From Streptomyces bambusae (GTDB taxonomy: Bacteria > Actinomycetota > Actinomycetes > Streptomycetales > Streptomycetaceae): 64,000 bases of DNA. The notes beneath the pieces were generated by a model, which worked only from the letters and a program-made list of their open reading frames with translations, did no database searches and had not been told where the DNA came from. The translations under genes and the position numbers were made by a program. Where the stretch lies: NCBI RefSeq assembly GCF_020532645.1, contig NZ_JAJAUZ010000009.1:1-64000 (forward strand), given 5' to 3'. Every line of letters begins with the position of its first letter. Positions within the stretch are counted from its first letter, which is position 1. Of the stretch, positions 44,267 to 52,876 are shown in pieces.

Positions 44267-45196
44267 GTGGATCCTCTGAGTTCGCTCCTGAGCGGCATCC
44301 GGGCCGAGGGCTCGATCGTCAGCAATGCCGTCCTGACGGCGCCTTGGAGCATCACCTTCGCCGATGCCGCTCCGCTCACCATGGTCAGCGTGCTCCGCGG
44401 GGGCGGCACCCTGCTGCTGTCCGACGGCACCGAGCGGGCGATCGACGCGGGTGACACGGCCATCGTCCGAGGGCCTGCCCGGTTCCGCCTCGCGGACGAG
44501 CCCGCCACCGTCCGACGCCCGCACACCGCGTACGAGATCAACTGCTTCACCGCGGACGGAGCGTGCACCGGCCGGGAACTCGACGGCATCCGCTGGGGCA
44601 CCGGCCCGGAGGGGGCGACCGCGCTGGTCGTGGGCGCCTACCGCGCCTCGGGGCACCGCCACGAACGGCTCCTGCGGGCCCTGCCGCCCGTCCTGGTCAT
44701 CACCGAGGACGCCGAGGTCTGCGCCTGGCTGGAGAACTCCGCCGCCGACGCCGCGCGGCTCTCGGCCGGTTCGCAGGCGCTGATGGACCGGCTCCTCGAC
44801 TGGGCTCTGGTCTGCACGCTGCGCACCTGGTTCGACCGGGCGGGTGCCGACGCGCCGAGCTGGTACCGCGGCCTCGCCGACCCGGTCCTCGCCCCGGCCC
44901 TGCACGCCTTCCACGGGCGGCCCGCCGACACGTGGACGGTCGCGTCGCTGGCCGCTCAAGCCGGCGTCTCCCGGGCGCTGTTCGCCCGGCGCTTCACCGA
45001 GCTGATGGGACGTCCGCCCCTCGCTTACCTCACCGAGTGCCGCATGGACGACGCCGAGGCGATGCTGGCCGACACCGACCTGAGCATCGCGCAGATCGCC
45101 AAGGCCGTCGGGTATGCCGACGCCTTCGGTTTCAGCGCCGCCTTCAAACGCCACAAGGGCCTCAGCCCCAGCACCTTCCGCAGCACGGCGGCCTGA
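44267..45196 (+). CDS. AraC-family regulator with cupin domain
   Basis: Protein of 309 aa from GTG 44267. The N-terminal cupin_6-like sensor (VLRGGGTLLLSDGTERAID, GDTAIVRGP) is followed by two C-terminal HTH motifs (SLAAQAGVSRALFARRFTEL and IAQIAKAVGYADAFGFSAAF with FKRHKGLSP). Regulators of this kind are commonly divergent from a quinone reductase or SDR gene and sense reactive electrophiles (family knowledge). The start-to-start gap is 110 bp. Confidence 0.9.
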   Translation: MDPLSSLLSGIRAEGSIVSNAVLTAPWSITFADAAPLTMVSVLRGGGTLLLSDGTERAIDAGDTAIVRGPARFRLADEPATVRRPHTAYEINCFTADGACTGRELDGIRWGTGPEGATALVVGAYRASGHRHERLLRALPPVLVITEDAEVCAWLENSAADAARLSAGSQALMDRLLDWALVCTLRTWFDRAGADAPSWYRGLADPVLAPALHAFHGRPADTWTVASLAAQAGVSRALFARRFTELMGRPPLAYLTECRMDDAEAMLADTDLSIAQIAKAVGYADAFGFSAAFKRHKGLSPSTFRSTAA

Positions 45197-45560
45197 GGGG
45201 GGGGGCACGCGGCCGCGGGAAACGGGCCCTCCCGGGTCGGCGCCGCGCGGGGCGCTGAGCCGGGCGGTGGCCGGCGGAACGGCCGGGCGATGGCCGGCGG
45301 GGCGGCCGGGCGATGGCCGGCGGGGCGGCCGGGCCGGGTGCGTGGCGGACCGGTGAAGGCCACCCCCGTGGACCTCCACCCCGGTGAGACCGGTCGTTGC
45401 CGCGGTCTCTCCTCTTGCCCTCTTCCCCGCACCCGCACGGCTCGCCCCGGCCGGCCCCGCCTCTCACGTCACCCTACGGTCGCGGAGGACCGCGGGGCAG
45501 GGACCGCACGTGCCAACCAGGGGACCTTGCGCGCCATCCCTTGAACTACGATCACCCTCC
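45197..45560. other. 364-bp intergenic region with tandem repeat
   Basis: Very GC-rich, with a G9 run shortly after the stop at 45196 and the 3 x 23-bp repeat at 45262-45330. No gene or clear promoter is seen; the promoter of the next AraC gene should lie at the right end. Confidence 0.45.
45262..45330. repeat. Three tandem 23-bp repeats
   Basis: Units 45262-45284, 45285-45307 and 45308-45330. Units two and three are identical and unit one differs at three positions. The consensus starts GGGCGATGGCCGGCGG and ends GGCGGCC. Confidence 0.85.
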
Positions 45561-46589
45561 ATGGTTTTGCCCGATCACCAGGGGACGATGTCCGCCGCCC
45601 TCACCCGTGTCAGCATGGACACGGCACGGCTGCTGGGCGTGGACGCCCATGAGTACGTAAACCTGTTGGGACTGGCCCCCGAGCAACTGGACGACGACGG
45701 CTGCCGAGTGCCGTCCGCCACGAACATCCGCCTGGCGGAGCTGAGCATCGCGCGCGTGCCGTGGAACGAGCTCGCGGTCCGGCTCGCGAGCCGGTCGCCC
45801 ATCGGCAGTCTCGGCGTGTGGGACTACCTGATCACGTCCGCCGCGACACCCCTCGAAGGGATCCGGGAGGCGTCGGACCTCTTCGCCACCGTCGCCGACA
45901 CCGGTACGGACAGCCTCAGCGTCACCGTGGACGGCGACCACGTCACCGTCAGCCACACCAACCGGGCCGACGTGGGCCATGAGGCGGCCTGCGCGATCCG
46001 TGCGTTCGGACTGGGGCTGTACCGCCGGCGCCTCTGCGAAGCGGCGGCCCGGGACCTCGTACCGCTCAGAGTCTCGCTCGCCACCAAGGCACCCCACCGG
46101 CACGACAACCTGATCGAGCTCTACGGCACCAGAAGCATCGACTTCGAGGCTCCGGTCAGCTCGATCACCTTCCTCGTCTCCGATCTGACGGTTCCCAACC
46201 CGCTCGCCCAGCCGGGGCTGTCGACGGTCTTGCGGCGGCATGCCGAGCACACCCTGACCGCCGCGGTCCCCCTGCACTCCTGGCTGGACCTCTTCCGCAG
46301 TGCGCTGGCCTCCTCCCCCGACCAGACGGCTCCGACGCTGGCGGCCGTGGCACGGCACATGGGACTGAGCACGCGCACCCTGCAGCGCCGCCTCGACGAA
46401 CACGGCACCAGCTGGAGCAGGGAACTCGAGGACGGCCGGCGCGACCACGTGACGCGGCTGCTGCACGACACGACGCTCAGCATCGACGCCGTCGCCGCCC
46501 GGACTGGCTACGCCGACGCCCGCGCCCTGCGCCGAGCCGTCCGGCGCTGGCACGGCACCACACCCGCCGCCCTCCGTCACGGCGCCTGA
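45561..46589 (+). CDS. AraC-family regulator (OruR/ArgR type)
   Basis: Protein of 342 aa. The long N-terminal domain (LLGVDAHEYVNLLGLAPEQL, VWDYLITSAATPLEGI) matches the arabinose-binding-like domain of OruR/MmsR-type AraC proteins. C-terminal HTH pair: VARHMGLSTRTLQRRLDEHG and IDAVAARTGYADARALRRAV. ATG 45561 lacks a clear Shine-Dalgarno sequence; ATG 45588, just after AGGGGAC, may be the real start. No obvious target gene is adjacent. Confidence 0.85.
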   Translation: MVLPDHQGTMSAALTRVSMDTARLLGVDAHEYVNLLGLAPEQLDDDGCRVPSATNIRLAELSIARVPWNELAVRLASRSPIGSLGVWDYLITSAATPLEGIREASDLFATVADTGTDSLSVTVDGDHVTVSHTNRADVGHEAACAIRAFGLGLYRRRLCEAAARDLVPLRVSLATKAPHRHDNLIELYGTRSIDFEAPVSSITFLVSDLTVPNPLAQPGLSTVLRRHAEHTLTAAVPLHSWLDLFRSALASSPDQTAPTLAAVARHMGLSTRTLQRRLDEHGTSWSRELEDGRRDHVTRLLHDTTLSIDAVAARTGYADARALRRAVRRWHGTTPAALRHGA

Positions 46590-46635
46590 CGTCGGCGTCC
46601 CTGCGGGGGCCGCAGCTGCTGCACGGCAAGGCCGG

Positions 46636-47151
46636 TCAGGTGTGGTCGATGAACCAGTCCGTGCAGGTGCTCACGTTGGAGTCGTGGGGTCGCATGCAGG
46701 CACGGACCGCGTACGACTTGCCGCTCTGCTGGAGGGCGACGGTCGAGCTCTGGACGTAGTTCCAGGACGCGTTCCACCAGGTCGCCTCGAACGGGCCGCA
46801 CTGCTTCCAGCCGCCGTTCGCCTGCACGGTCGCATCGCTGGGGTGCCCCGGCGAGCCGCCCATCGTGAACAGCTTGAGGCTGCGGTCGATCCACACCTTG
46901 TCGTACCGCTGGACGTCGCCCTCGATCGCGGCCTTCGCGTACGAGTCGGTGATCTTGGCCGTGTACAGCGTGATCGTCCGGCCCGAGGCGGACCTGCTGC
47001 CGGAATTGCCCACCGCGTCGTTCTCCCCGATGTTGTCGCAGTCGCCGGTGGTGGCGATGCCGGACACCGGACGGGCCTCGGCCGAACCGGCCAGCCCGAT
47101 GGACGACACGGCCACCGCCACGGCGAGGACCGCTCCCCTTGAGATACGCAT
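46636..47151 (-). CDS. Secreted hypothetical protein (171 aa)
   Basis: ATG 47151 follows GAGGGGGAAAC. Signal peptide GAVLAVAVAVSSIGLAGSAEA is followed by a beta-rich mature part with four Cys (GDCDNIG, WKQCGPFEATWW, VRACMRPHD, VSTCTDWF), probably two disulphides. Aromatic residues cluster (ATWWNASWNYV). It is divergent from the two-component system, and its C-terminus converges with the AraC gene (46-nt gap). A role as a target or sensor partner of that two-component system is possible but unproven. Confidence 0.75.
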   Translation of the reverse strand: MRISRGAVLAVAVAVSSIGLAGSAEARPVSGIATTGDCDNIGENDAVGNSGSRSASGRTITLYTAKITDSYAKAAIEGDVQRYDKVWIDRSLKLFTMGGSPGHPSDATVQANGGWKQCGPFEATWWNASWNYVQSSTVALQQSGKSYAVRACMRPHDSNVSTCTDWFIDHT

Positions 47152-47312
47152 GATCGTTTCCCCCTCGATCTGTACCGCCCCCCGGACGGCACGGTGTGCT
47201 CGGCGGCGGGATCCGCCTGGGCAACAGAGTGCCCCACGCGTGCTGAACGGCACCTGAAGATCGTCCGGGAGCCTCCGGTCTCCCTCCGGCCGCGCCGGGG
47301 AAGGCTGCCGTC

Positions 47313-47996
47313 ATGCGCATACTGGTGGTCGAGGACGACAGGCGGCTCGCCGAGCTGCTCCGGCGGGGTCTGGTCGGAGAAGGCTTCGCGGTGGACACCG
47401 CCCACGACGGGCGGCACGGCCTGGAACTGGCGGCAGGGAACGACTACGACGTGGTCGTCCTGGACGTGATGCTGCCCGGGCTCAACGGCTACCGGGTCTG
47501 CTCCGGGCTGCGTGACGCTGACATCTGGACGCCGGTGCTGATGCTGACGGCGAAGGACGGCGAATACGACGAGGCCGAGGGCCTCGACACCGGCGCGGAC
47601 GACTACGTCACCAAGCCCTTCTCGTTCGTCGCCCTCACCGCCCGACTGCGCGCGCTGGTGCGTCGCGGCAGCCGGGAACGGCCCGCCGTCCTCCGCGTCG
47701 GCGATCTGGAGATCGACCCCGCGGCCCGCCGGTGCCGGCGGGGCGAGGCCGTCGTGCCCCTGACCACCCGTGAGTTCTCCGTACTGGAGTACCTCGCGCG
47801 CCGGCAGGGAGAGGTGGTCACGAAGGACGAAGTCCTCGACCACGTGTGGGACAGCGCCTTCGAGGGTGACGTGAACCTCGTCGAGGTCCACGTCAGTGCG
47901 CTGCGCCGGAAGATCGACCAGCCGTTCGGGCGACGGACCATCCACACCGTGCGGGGTGCCGGATACCGGCTCGAACCGGGCGCGCCGCAGTCATGA
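47313..47996 (+). CDS. OmpR/PhoB-family response regulator
   Basis: Protein of 227 aa. Receiver domain with VVEDD, phospho-acceptor D51 (VVLDVMLPG), T/K residues in MLTAKD and YVTKPF. The C-terminal winged helix is SVLEYLARRQGEVVTKDEVL through VEVHVSALRRKI and HTVRGAGYRL. The stop overlaps the kinase start (ATGA), so the pair is coupled. Confidence 0.95.
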   Translation: MRILVVEDDRRLAELLRRGLVGEGFAVDTAHDGRHGLELAAGNDYDVVVLDVMLPGLNGYRVCSGLRDADIWTPVLMLTAKDGEYDEAEGLDTGADDYVTKPFSFVALTARLRALVRRGSRERPAVLRVGDLEIDPAARRCRRGEAVVPLTTREFSVLEYLARRQGEVVTKDEVLDHVWDSAFEGDVNLVEVHVSALRRKIDQPFGRRTIHTVRGAGYRLEPGAPQS

Positions 47997-49357
47997 AGCG
48001 CCGTCTGCGACTGCCGCGCCGGTGGCGGCACATCACGTTGCGGTGCCGCCTCGCCCTGATCGTCGCGCTGACCGCGCTCGTACCGCTGTCCGCGGGTGCG
48101 GTGACGGCCGTGCACGCCCTGCGCCCGTACCTCTTGCAGGAAGGGCTGACCTATACGCGTGGGGAGTGGGCCCAGGCCTTTGCCGGAGACGGTTCCGTGA
48201 CCGGTACTGTGGTCGCCGAAAGGCTCCGGAAGAACCCGCGGTTCACCCTGCGGAAGGTGACCACGTCGTACCCGCCGGAGCGGGGAGCGCTGTCCTTGTG
48301 GCCGTGGACGGACCCGGAGAGCACCCGCCCGGTTCCCGTCGCCGAGATCTACCACGATCCGGCGAAGGGCGGCGTCCCCGACTGGTGGGTCTACAACCGG
48401 CTCGCCCACGAGCAGCGGCTGCTCAACACCGTGGGCTGGAGCCTGGCGGGTGCCGTGGTTCTGATCAGTGCGACATCGGCCGGTGTCACCTGGGCCGTGG
48501 CGGGCCGGGTGCTGCGGCCGGTGGGCGCGATACGGTCCCGGTTCGCCGAGCTCACTGCGCACGACCTGAACCAGCGCGTCCCCGTCCCCGACAGCGACGA
48601 CGAGGTCGGCCGGCTGGCCCGCACAATGAACGGGACCCTGGAGCGGCTGCAGCAGTCCGTGGAGAAGCAGCGGCGTTTCGTCGCCGATGCCTCCCACGAA
48701 CTGCGCACCCCGCTGGCCGCGCTCCGTGCCGAGCTGGAGATCGCCCTCGCGCAGCCCGGGAGGGCCGACTGGCAGGACGTCGTGGCCGGGGCCCTCGGCG
48801 ACACCGAACGCCTCCAGCAGCTCGTCTCCGACCTGCTGCTGCTCGCCCGGCTCGACTTCGAGGGGGAGGGGGAGGGGGAAGGGCAGAGGCAGGCCCGGCC
48901 CGTGGACCTCGTCGCCCTCGTGGGCGAGGAGGTCGCACGGCGGCGCCCGCCGGCCCGGCTCACGGTCACCCTGTCCGTCCCTCCGGGCGACGTGACGGTG
49001 ACGGGCCATCCGGGCCTGCTCCGCCGAGTGGTCGGAAACCTCGTCGACAACGCCGAACGCCACGCCGCCGGTTCCGTGGCCGTGACGCTCGCCGTGGACA
49101 CCACCGAGACGCACGCCCTCATATCGGTCGAGGACGACGGCGCGGGGATACCGGTGGCCGACCGGGAGCGGGTCTTCGAGCGGTTCACCCGCCTGGACGA
49201 GTCACGCACGCGCGACAGCGGCGGAACCGGCCTCGGGCTGGCCATCGTGCGGCACATCACCACCCTGCACCGGGGCTCCGTCGACATCACGGACAGCCGG
49301 GCCGGCGCACGCTTCCTCGTACGGATTCCGCTGGCGAACAGGCCGGCGGCGCGATGA
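47993..49357 (+). CDS. Sensor histidine kinase
   Basis: Protein of 454 aa. TM1 about 18-40, a sensor loop of about 105 residues outside the membrane (WAQAFAGDGSVTG, SLWPWTDPES), TM2 about 145-170, HAMP (RPVGAIRSRFAELTAHDL), H-box with phospho-accepting H235 (ADASHELRTPLAAL), N-box (NLVDNAERHAAGS), G1/G2 boxes (VEDDGAGI, GGTGLGLAIVRH). Between dimerisation and ATPase domains lies EGEGEGEG, coded by a GAGGGG hexanucleotide repeat at about 48860-48883. Cognate of the preceding regulator; the stimulus is unknown. Confidence 0.94.
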   Translation: MKRRLRLPRRWRHITLRCRLALIVALTALVPLSAGAVTAVHALRPYLLQEGLTYTRGEWAQAFAGDGSVTGTVVAERLRKNPRFTLRKVTTSYPPERGALSLWPWTDPESTRPVPVAEIYHDPAKGGVPDWWVYNRLAHEQRLLNTVGWSLAGAVVLISATSAGVTWAVAGRVLRPVGAIRSRFAELTAHDLNQRVPVPDSDDEVGRLARTMNGTLERLQQSVEKQRRFVADASHELRTPLAALRAELEIALAQPGRADWQDVVAGALGDTERLQQLVSDLLLLARLDFEGEGEGEGQRQARPVDLVALVGEEVARRRPPARLTVTLSVPPGDVTVTGHPGLLRRVVGNLVDNAERHAAGSVAVTLAVDTTETHALISVEDDGAGIPVADRERVFERFTRLDESRTRDSGGTGLGLAIVRHITTLHRGSVDITDSRAGARFLVRIPLANRPAAR

Positions 49358-49388
49358 AGGCCGCAGCACCGGGGCACCGCGCGTTTCA

Positions 49389-49421
49389 CCCGCAAAAGTA
49401 GTTCGTGCATACTTTTGCGGG
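49389..49421. promoter_or_regulatory. Inverted repeat CCCGCAAAAGTA-N9-TACTTTTGCGGG
   Basis: Perfect 12-bp arms with a 9-bp spacer lie 59 nt upstream of the XRE-NB-ARC-TPR start. The left arm, extended to CACCCGCAAAAGTA, recurs at 52751-52764. Position and symmetry suggest an operator for the XRE protein itself. Confidence 0.65.
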
Positions 49422-49479
49422 CGGATTATGGCGTTCCGGCTGACCGCGATGACCGCACCACATCAGGGGACACGCAGAC

Positions 49480-51702
49480 ATGCACACCGGTACACCCGGC
49501 GCCGGCGGCTTCGGCTCGCTCCTGCACCGGCTGCGGACGGAGGCCGGGCTGAGCCAGGAGGAGCTGGCACACGCTGCGGGGGTGAGCGTGCGGGCGCTGT
49601 CGTACATGGAGCGCGGACACTCGCGGGGGCCGCAGCGCCGCACCGTGCAGGCACTGGCCGACGCCCTCCGCCTGGACGAGGACGGCGCCCGGGAGCTGGA
49701 ACGCACCGCGAGCCTGGGCCGTCCGCGGAGGGCCCGCACCGCGGACGCACCACCACCGGCGGTCGTACCGGCCGCTGTCGGGCAGATCGCCGCGCCGGAT
49801 CTGCTGCCGCGCGCACCGCGCGGCTTCTACGGGCGGACGGCGGAACTCGACGCCCTGTCCTCCGCGGCCGAAGGCGAGGCGCCCGTCTGCCTGGCCGTCG
49901 GGCCCGCCGGGGTCGGGAAGACGGCCCTTGCGCTGCACTGGGCCCACCTCAACCGTGCGGCCTTTCCCGACGGGCGGCTCTACGCCGACCTGCGCGGCTT
50001 CGCCGACGCGGGCGAGCCCACGCTCATGGAGGTGCTGCGGGAGTTCCTGCCCGCGCTCGGTGTGCCGCGCGAACGGATACCGGAGTCGGAGAACGGCGCG
50101 GCCGCACTGTTCCGGTCGCTCGCCGCCGACCGCCGGCTCCTCGTCGTGCTCGACAACGCGCGGGACTCCGGGCGGGTCAGGCCGCTCCTTCCCGGGGGTC
50201 GCCGCTGCGTGACCGTCGTGACGAGCAGACACCGGCTGCCGGGGCTGATCGTCACCGACGACGCCCGGCCCGTTGCGGTGGACCTGTTCGGCCCGCAGGA
50301 CGGCACCCTGCTCCTCGCGTCGGTGCTCGGCACGGAGCGCGTGGCCGCAGAGCCGGCGGCTGCGCGACGGCTGGCCGAGCTGTGCGACGGGCTTCCCCTG
50401 GCGCTGCGGGTGGTGGCTGCCCGGTTGACGCAACGCCCCGGCCTGTCCCTGGACGCGATGGCTGCCGAGCTGTCCGACGAGACGCGCAGGCTGAGCCTGC
50501 TGGAGGTGGAGGACACCGGTGTGCAGGCGGCGCTGCGGCTGACGCTGCAACAGCTCCCGCAGGACGTCTCCCACCTGTTCGCCCACCTCGGCCGCCACCC
50601 CGGTGCGCACGTGGACCGGTATGCGGCGGCAGCCCTGGCGGGTACGGCTCCGGAGGCCGCCGAAGCCGCCCTTGAGGTGCTGGCCGCCGCGCACCTCGTC
50701 ACGGAGACGGCGCCCGGCCGATGGACCCTGCACGATCTCGTGCGGCTCTACGCACGGAGCCTGGATGCCGCGCCCGGCGTGCTCACGCGCGTGCTCGACC
50801 ACTACATCGCCACGGGTCTCGCGGCCGTCGCGGCGGCGGAACCCGGCAACGAGGCGTGCTTCCCGCTGCCGGCGGACCACCTGCCGCCGGCCGCCGTGCG
50901 GGAGTTCGGCGATCGGTCCGCCGCCGTGGCCTGGTACGCGGCGGAGCGCGATGACCTGACGCGTGCGGTGGCTGCGGCGCAGGCCGCCGGGCTGCACGGC
51001 AGGACGTGGCGGATCGTGCTGACGCTGTGGCCGCTGATCGTGTGGCGGGTACGGGACGGCTGGGTCTCGCTCCTGGAGGCCGGACTCGAGGCGGCCCGGG
51101 CCGACGCCGACCGGCACGGCGAGGCACGGGTGCTGAACGTGCTCGGCTGGGTGCTGATCGAGGAAGGGCGCATCGAAGAGGCGCTGACCCACCTCAGGGC
51201 GGCGTCCGCACTCGCCTCCACGGCGGGCGACCCGGCGGCCGAGGCGAACGCCCTGCTCGTGCTGGCCATGGCGCAGGCGGCACTCGGCGGCCTGGACGAG
51301 GCGGCGCAGGGGTGCGAGCGGGCGGTGGAACTGGCCCGCGAGGCCGACGACCGGACCATCGAAAGGCTGGCCTTGCAGCACTTGGCCCGGCATCGGGCCG
51401 ATGCGGGGAAATGGCGCGAGGCCCTCGACACGGCGACCGAGGCGCTGGCCTTCGACGACCGGTCCGGCACGGCCGACATTCCCCGGATACTGCTGCTCAT
51501 GGTGAGGGGCGAGGCGCTGCACGCCCTCGGCCACGAAGCGGAGGGCATCGCGCAACTCGACCTCGCGGCCCGGGAGGCGGAGTCCGCCGGCTACGAGGAC
51601 GGCGCGGTACGGGCGCTCGGCGTCCTGCTGAAGATCGCGGCGGACGAGGAACTCCGGGCACGCCACGACGCGGCCGTTGCGCGGCTCACCACGCGGACCT
51701 GA
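49480..51702 (+). CDS. XRE-NB-ARC-TPR (STAND) transcriptional regulator
   Basis: Protein of 740 aa. N-terminal HTH_3/XRE (RTEAGLSQEELAHAAGVSVR, RALSYMERGHSRGPQ); NB-ARC ATPase from about 115 with P-loop GPAGVGKT (141-148), Walker B RLLVVLDNA and a GLPLALR motif; then a helical part and TPRs to the end (EARVLNVLGWVLIEEGRIEEAL, LAQHLARH-type repeats). STAND proteins of this plan are slow switches that oligomerise on a signal. An inverted repeat precedes the gene, and the half-site recurs near 52753, so the genes in between or beyond may be its regulon. Confidence 0.9.
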   Translation: MHTGTPGAGGFGSLLHRLRTEAGLSQEELAHAAGVSVRALSYMERGHSRGPQRRTVQALADALRLDEDGARELERTASLGRPRRARTADAPPPAVVPAAVGQIAAPDLLPRAPRGFYGRTAELDALSSAAEGEAPVCLAVGPAGVGKTALALHWAHLNRAAFPDGRLYADLRGFADAGEPTLMEVLREFLPALGVPRERIPESENGAAALFRSLAADRRLLVVLDNARDSGRVRPLLPGGRRCVTVVTSRHRLPGLIVTDDARPVAVDLFGPQDGTLLLASVLGTERVAAEPAAARRLAELCDGLPLALRVVAARLTQRPGLSLDAMAAELSDETRRLSLLEVEDTGVQAALRLTLQQLPQDVSHLFAHLGRHPGAHVDRYAAAALAGTAPEAAEAALEVLAAAHLVTETAPGRWTLHDLVRLYARSLDAAPGVLTRVLDHYIATGLAAVAAAEPGNEACFPLPADHLPPAAVREFGDRSAAVAWYAAERDDLTRAVAAAQAAGLHGRTWRIVLTLWPLIVWRVRDGWVSLLEAGLEAARADADRHGEARVLNVLGWVLIEEGRIEEALTHLRAASALASTAGDPAAEANALLVLAMAQAALGGLDEAAQGCERAVELAREADDRTIERLALQHLARHRADAGKWREALDTATEALAFDDRSGTADIPRILLLMVRGEALHALGHEAEGIAQLDLAAREAESAGYEDGAVRALGVLLKIAADEELRARHDAAVARLTTRT

Positions 51703-51731
51703 CGCCGCCCGGCCGGCATGCGCGCGGGAGA

Positions 51732-51763
51732 CCCGGCCGCAGCGAGGGGGCACTGCGGCCGGG
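51732..51763. terminator. Bidirectional hairpin between convergent genes
   Basis: CCCGGCCGCA pairs with TGCGGCCGGG across a 12-nt loop. It lies between the stop of the STAND gene (51702) and the stop of the secreted gene (51775). Confidence 0.6.
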
Positions 51764-51774
51764 CACGGTGGTGA

Positions 51775-52191
51775 TCAGCCCTTGAGCGGGGTGTCGTACT
51801 GGGTCCACTTGGACCAGTTGCCGTCGTGGTCGCGGTTGCTGCCCCAGTACTCGCCGATCTGGTCCCAGTAGAACGCCCTGAAGGACCACGGGTCGCTCGT
51901 CTCGTAGTCGTGGACGTACACCTTGCTGTACGCCTTGCCGCCCATGGACATCCATCGCGACCACTGCCCGTTGGTGTTGGTCCAGCGGGTCCACACCGCA
52001 CGGTCGGTGCCGACGACGAACTCCTGCGTCGTGCCGTTGGGCAGGGGGTAGCTGGTCACCCCGTAATCGCAGAAGTAGACGCCGCCTCCGAGCGAGCAGT
52101 AATTCGTCGCCTGGGCCGGCGTGGCCATCACCGCGACACTCGCGACCGCGGTGGCCGCGATCACGGCCGCCTTGAGCTTACGGACAAGCAT
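51775..52191 (-). CDS. Small secreted Trp-rich (tachylectin/PLL-like) protein
   Basis: Protein of 138 aa from ATG 52191. Signal peptide AAVIAATAVASVAVMATPAQA; the mature part has a likely disulphide (YCSLGGGVYFCDYG). Two or three blade-like repeats follow: AVWTRWTNTNGQWSRW, WDQIGEYWGSNRDHDG, NWSKWTQYD. The WxxW pattern resembles tachylectin/PLL lectin blades but is too short for a full propeller, so oligomerisation or another role is possible. It lies inside the interval bounded by the two CACCCGCAAAAGTA motifs. Confidence 0.75.
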   Translation of the reverse strand: MLVRKLKAAVIAATAVASVAVMATPAQATNYCSLGGGVYFCDYGVTSYPLPNGTTQEFVVGTDRAVWTRWTNTNGQWSRWMSMGGKAYSKVYVHDYETSDPWSFRAFYWDQIGEYWGSNRDHDGNWSKWTQYDTPLKG

Positions 52192-52574
52192 GACTCTCTC
52201 TTTCGTACGTGCGACCGGCCCGTCCGGGCGGTGACGCGGTGCTGACAGCAGACGTTCCGGCCGGCGGCCGGCATCCCCCTGTGGGGGTTGCCGGCGCTGT
52301 GTCGCCGGATTGCCGACGGTGTGTGGCGGCCTCCGCACCACCTGGGCGCGGGGCGTGCTCCGACCGATGGCCGATTCGCCGAGCGGGGCGGCGAGTCCGG
52401 AGCCGGAGAGCCGGCGGCCGAAGACCACACTCCCGTGCGGGGTGAGGGCGGAAACGGTGTGTCCGCGATCCCCCCGGACGCCGGGGCCGTGGCCATGGCC
52501 ACGGCCGCGGCCGCGATGACGACGCCACCGGCCTTCACCATGGCGCCGGCCCGCGAAGTGATCTTCTGTTTCAT
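52161..52574 (-). CDS. Possible small secreted protein (uncertain 3' part)
   Basis: ATG 52574 opens a convincing signal peptide (MKQKITSRAGAMVKAGGVVI, then AAAAVAMATAPASGG). After about residue 38 the frame becomes Arg/Pro-rich and overlaps the start of the next gene by 31 nt. In the neighbouring frame VSALTPHGSVVFGRRLSGSG follows the break point and reads more naturally, so a one-base frameshift near 52455 is possible. Treat the coordinates as tentative. Confidence 0.4.
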   Translation of the reverse strand: MKQKITSRAGAMVKAGGVVIAAAAVAMATAPASGGIADTPFPPSPRTGVWSSAAGSPAPDSPPRSANRPSVGARPAPRWCGGRHTPSAIRRHSAGNPHRGMPAAGRNVCCQHRVTARTGRSHVRKRESCLSVSSRRP

Positions 52575-52876
52575 GCCGGCTCTTACCTTTTGCTCTGCTT
52601 GAGATTTCCCGCTCTGGCTTCCCGGACCGCCGAAGGGGCAGGCCGGGCCGGGGCGCTGTGCGCAGGTGGTGGGGTGTCCTCCCGTGCAGGGCAGCGCCCC
52701 GGCGGCAGACACAGTCGATCACGGTGGAGGGGTGCCGTCCCAGGCAGTTCCACCCGCAAAAGTACGGACAGCCAGGGCCGCGGGCGCGGCGGCGGTGTCG
52801 ACGGGTGGCGGCAGCTGCGCGATGCTGGGGGCGGGGTGCCGCGTCCGGGCGGGTGCGGTCTGCGGAGGGGGCTCGC
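52575..52876. other. 302-bp divergent intergenic region with shared motif
   Basis: Lies between the minus-strand secreted ORF and the plus-strand gene at 52877. It contains CACCCGCAAAAGTA (52751-52764). Otherwise no gene is supported. Confidence 0.45.
52751..52764. promoter_or_regulatory. Second copy of CACCCGCAAAAGTA
   Basis: Identical over 14 bp to 49387-49400 upstream of the STAND regulator, but without the opposing arm. It lies 113 nt upstream of the gene at 52877 and 177 nt upstream of the minus-strand ORF start at 52574. Confidence 0.6.
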
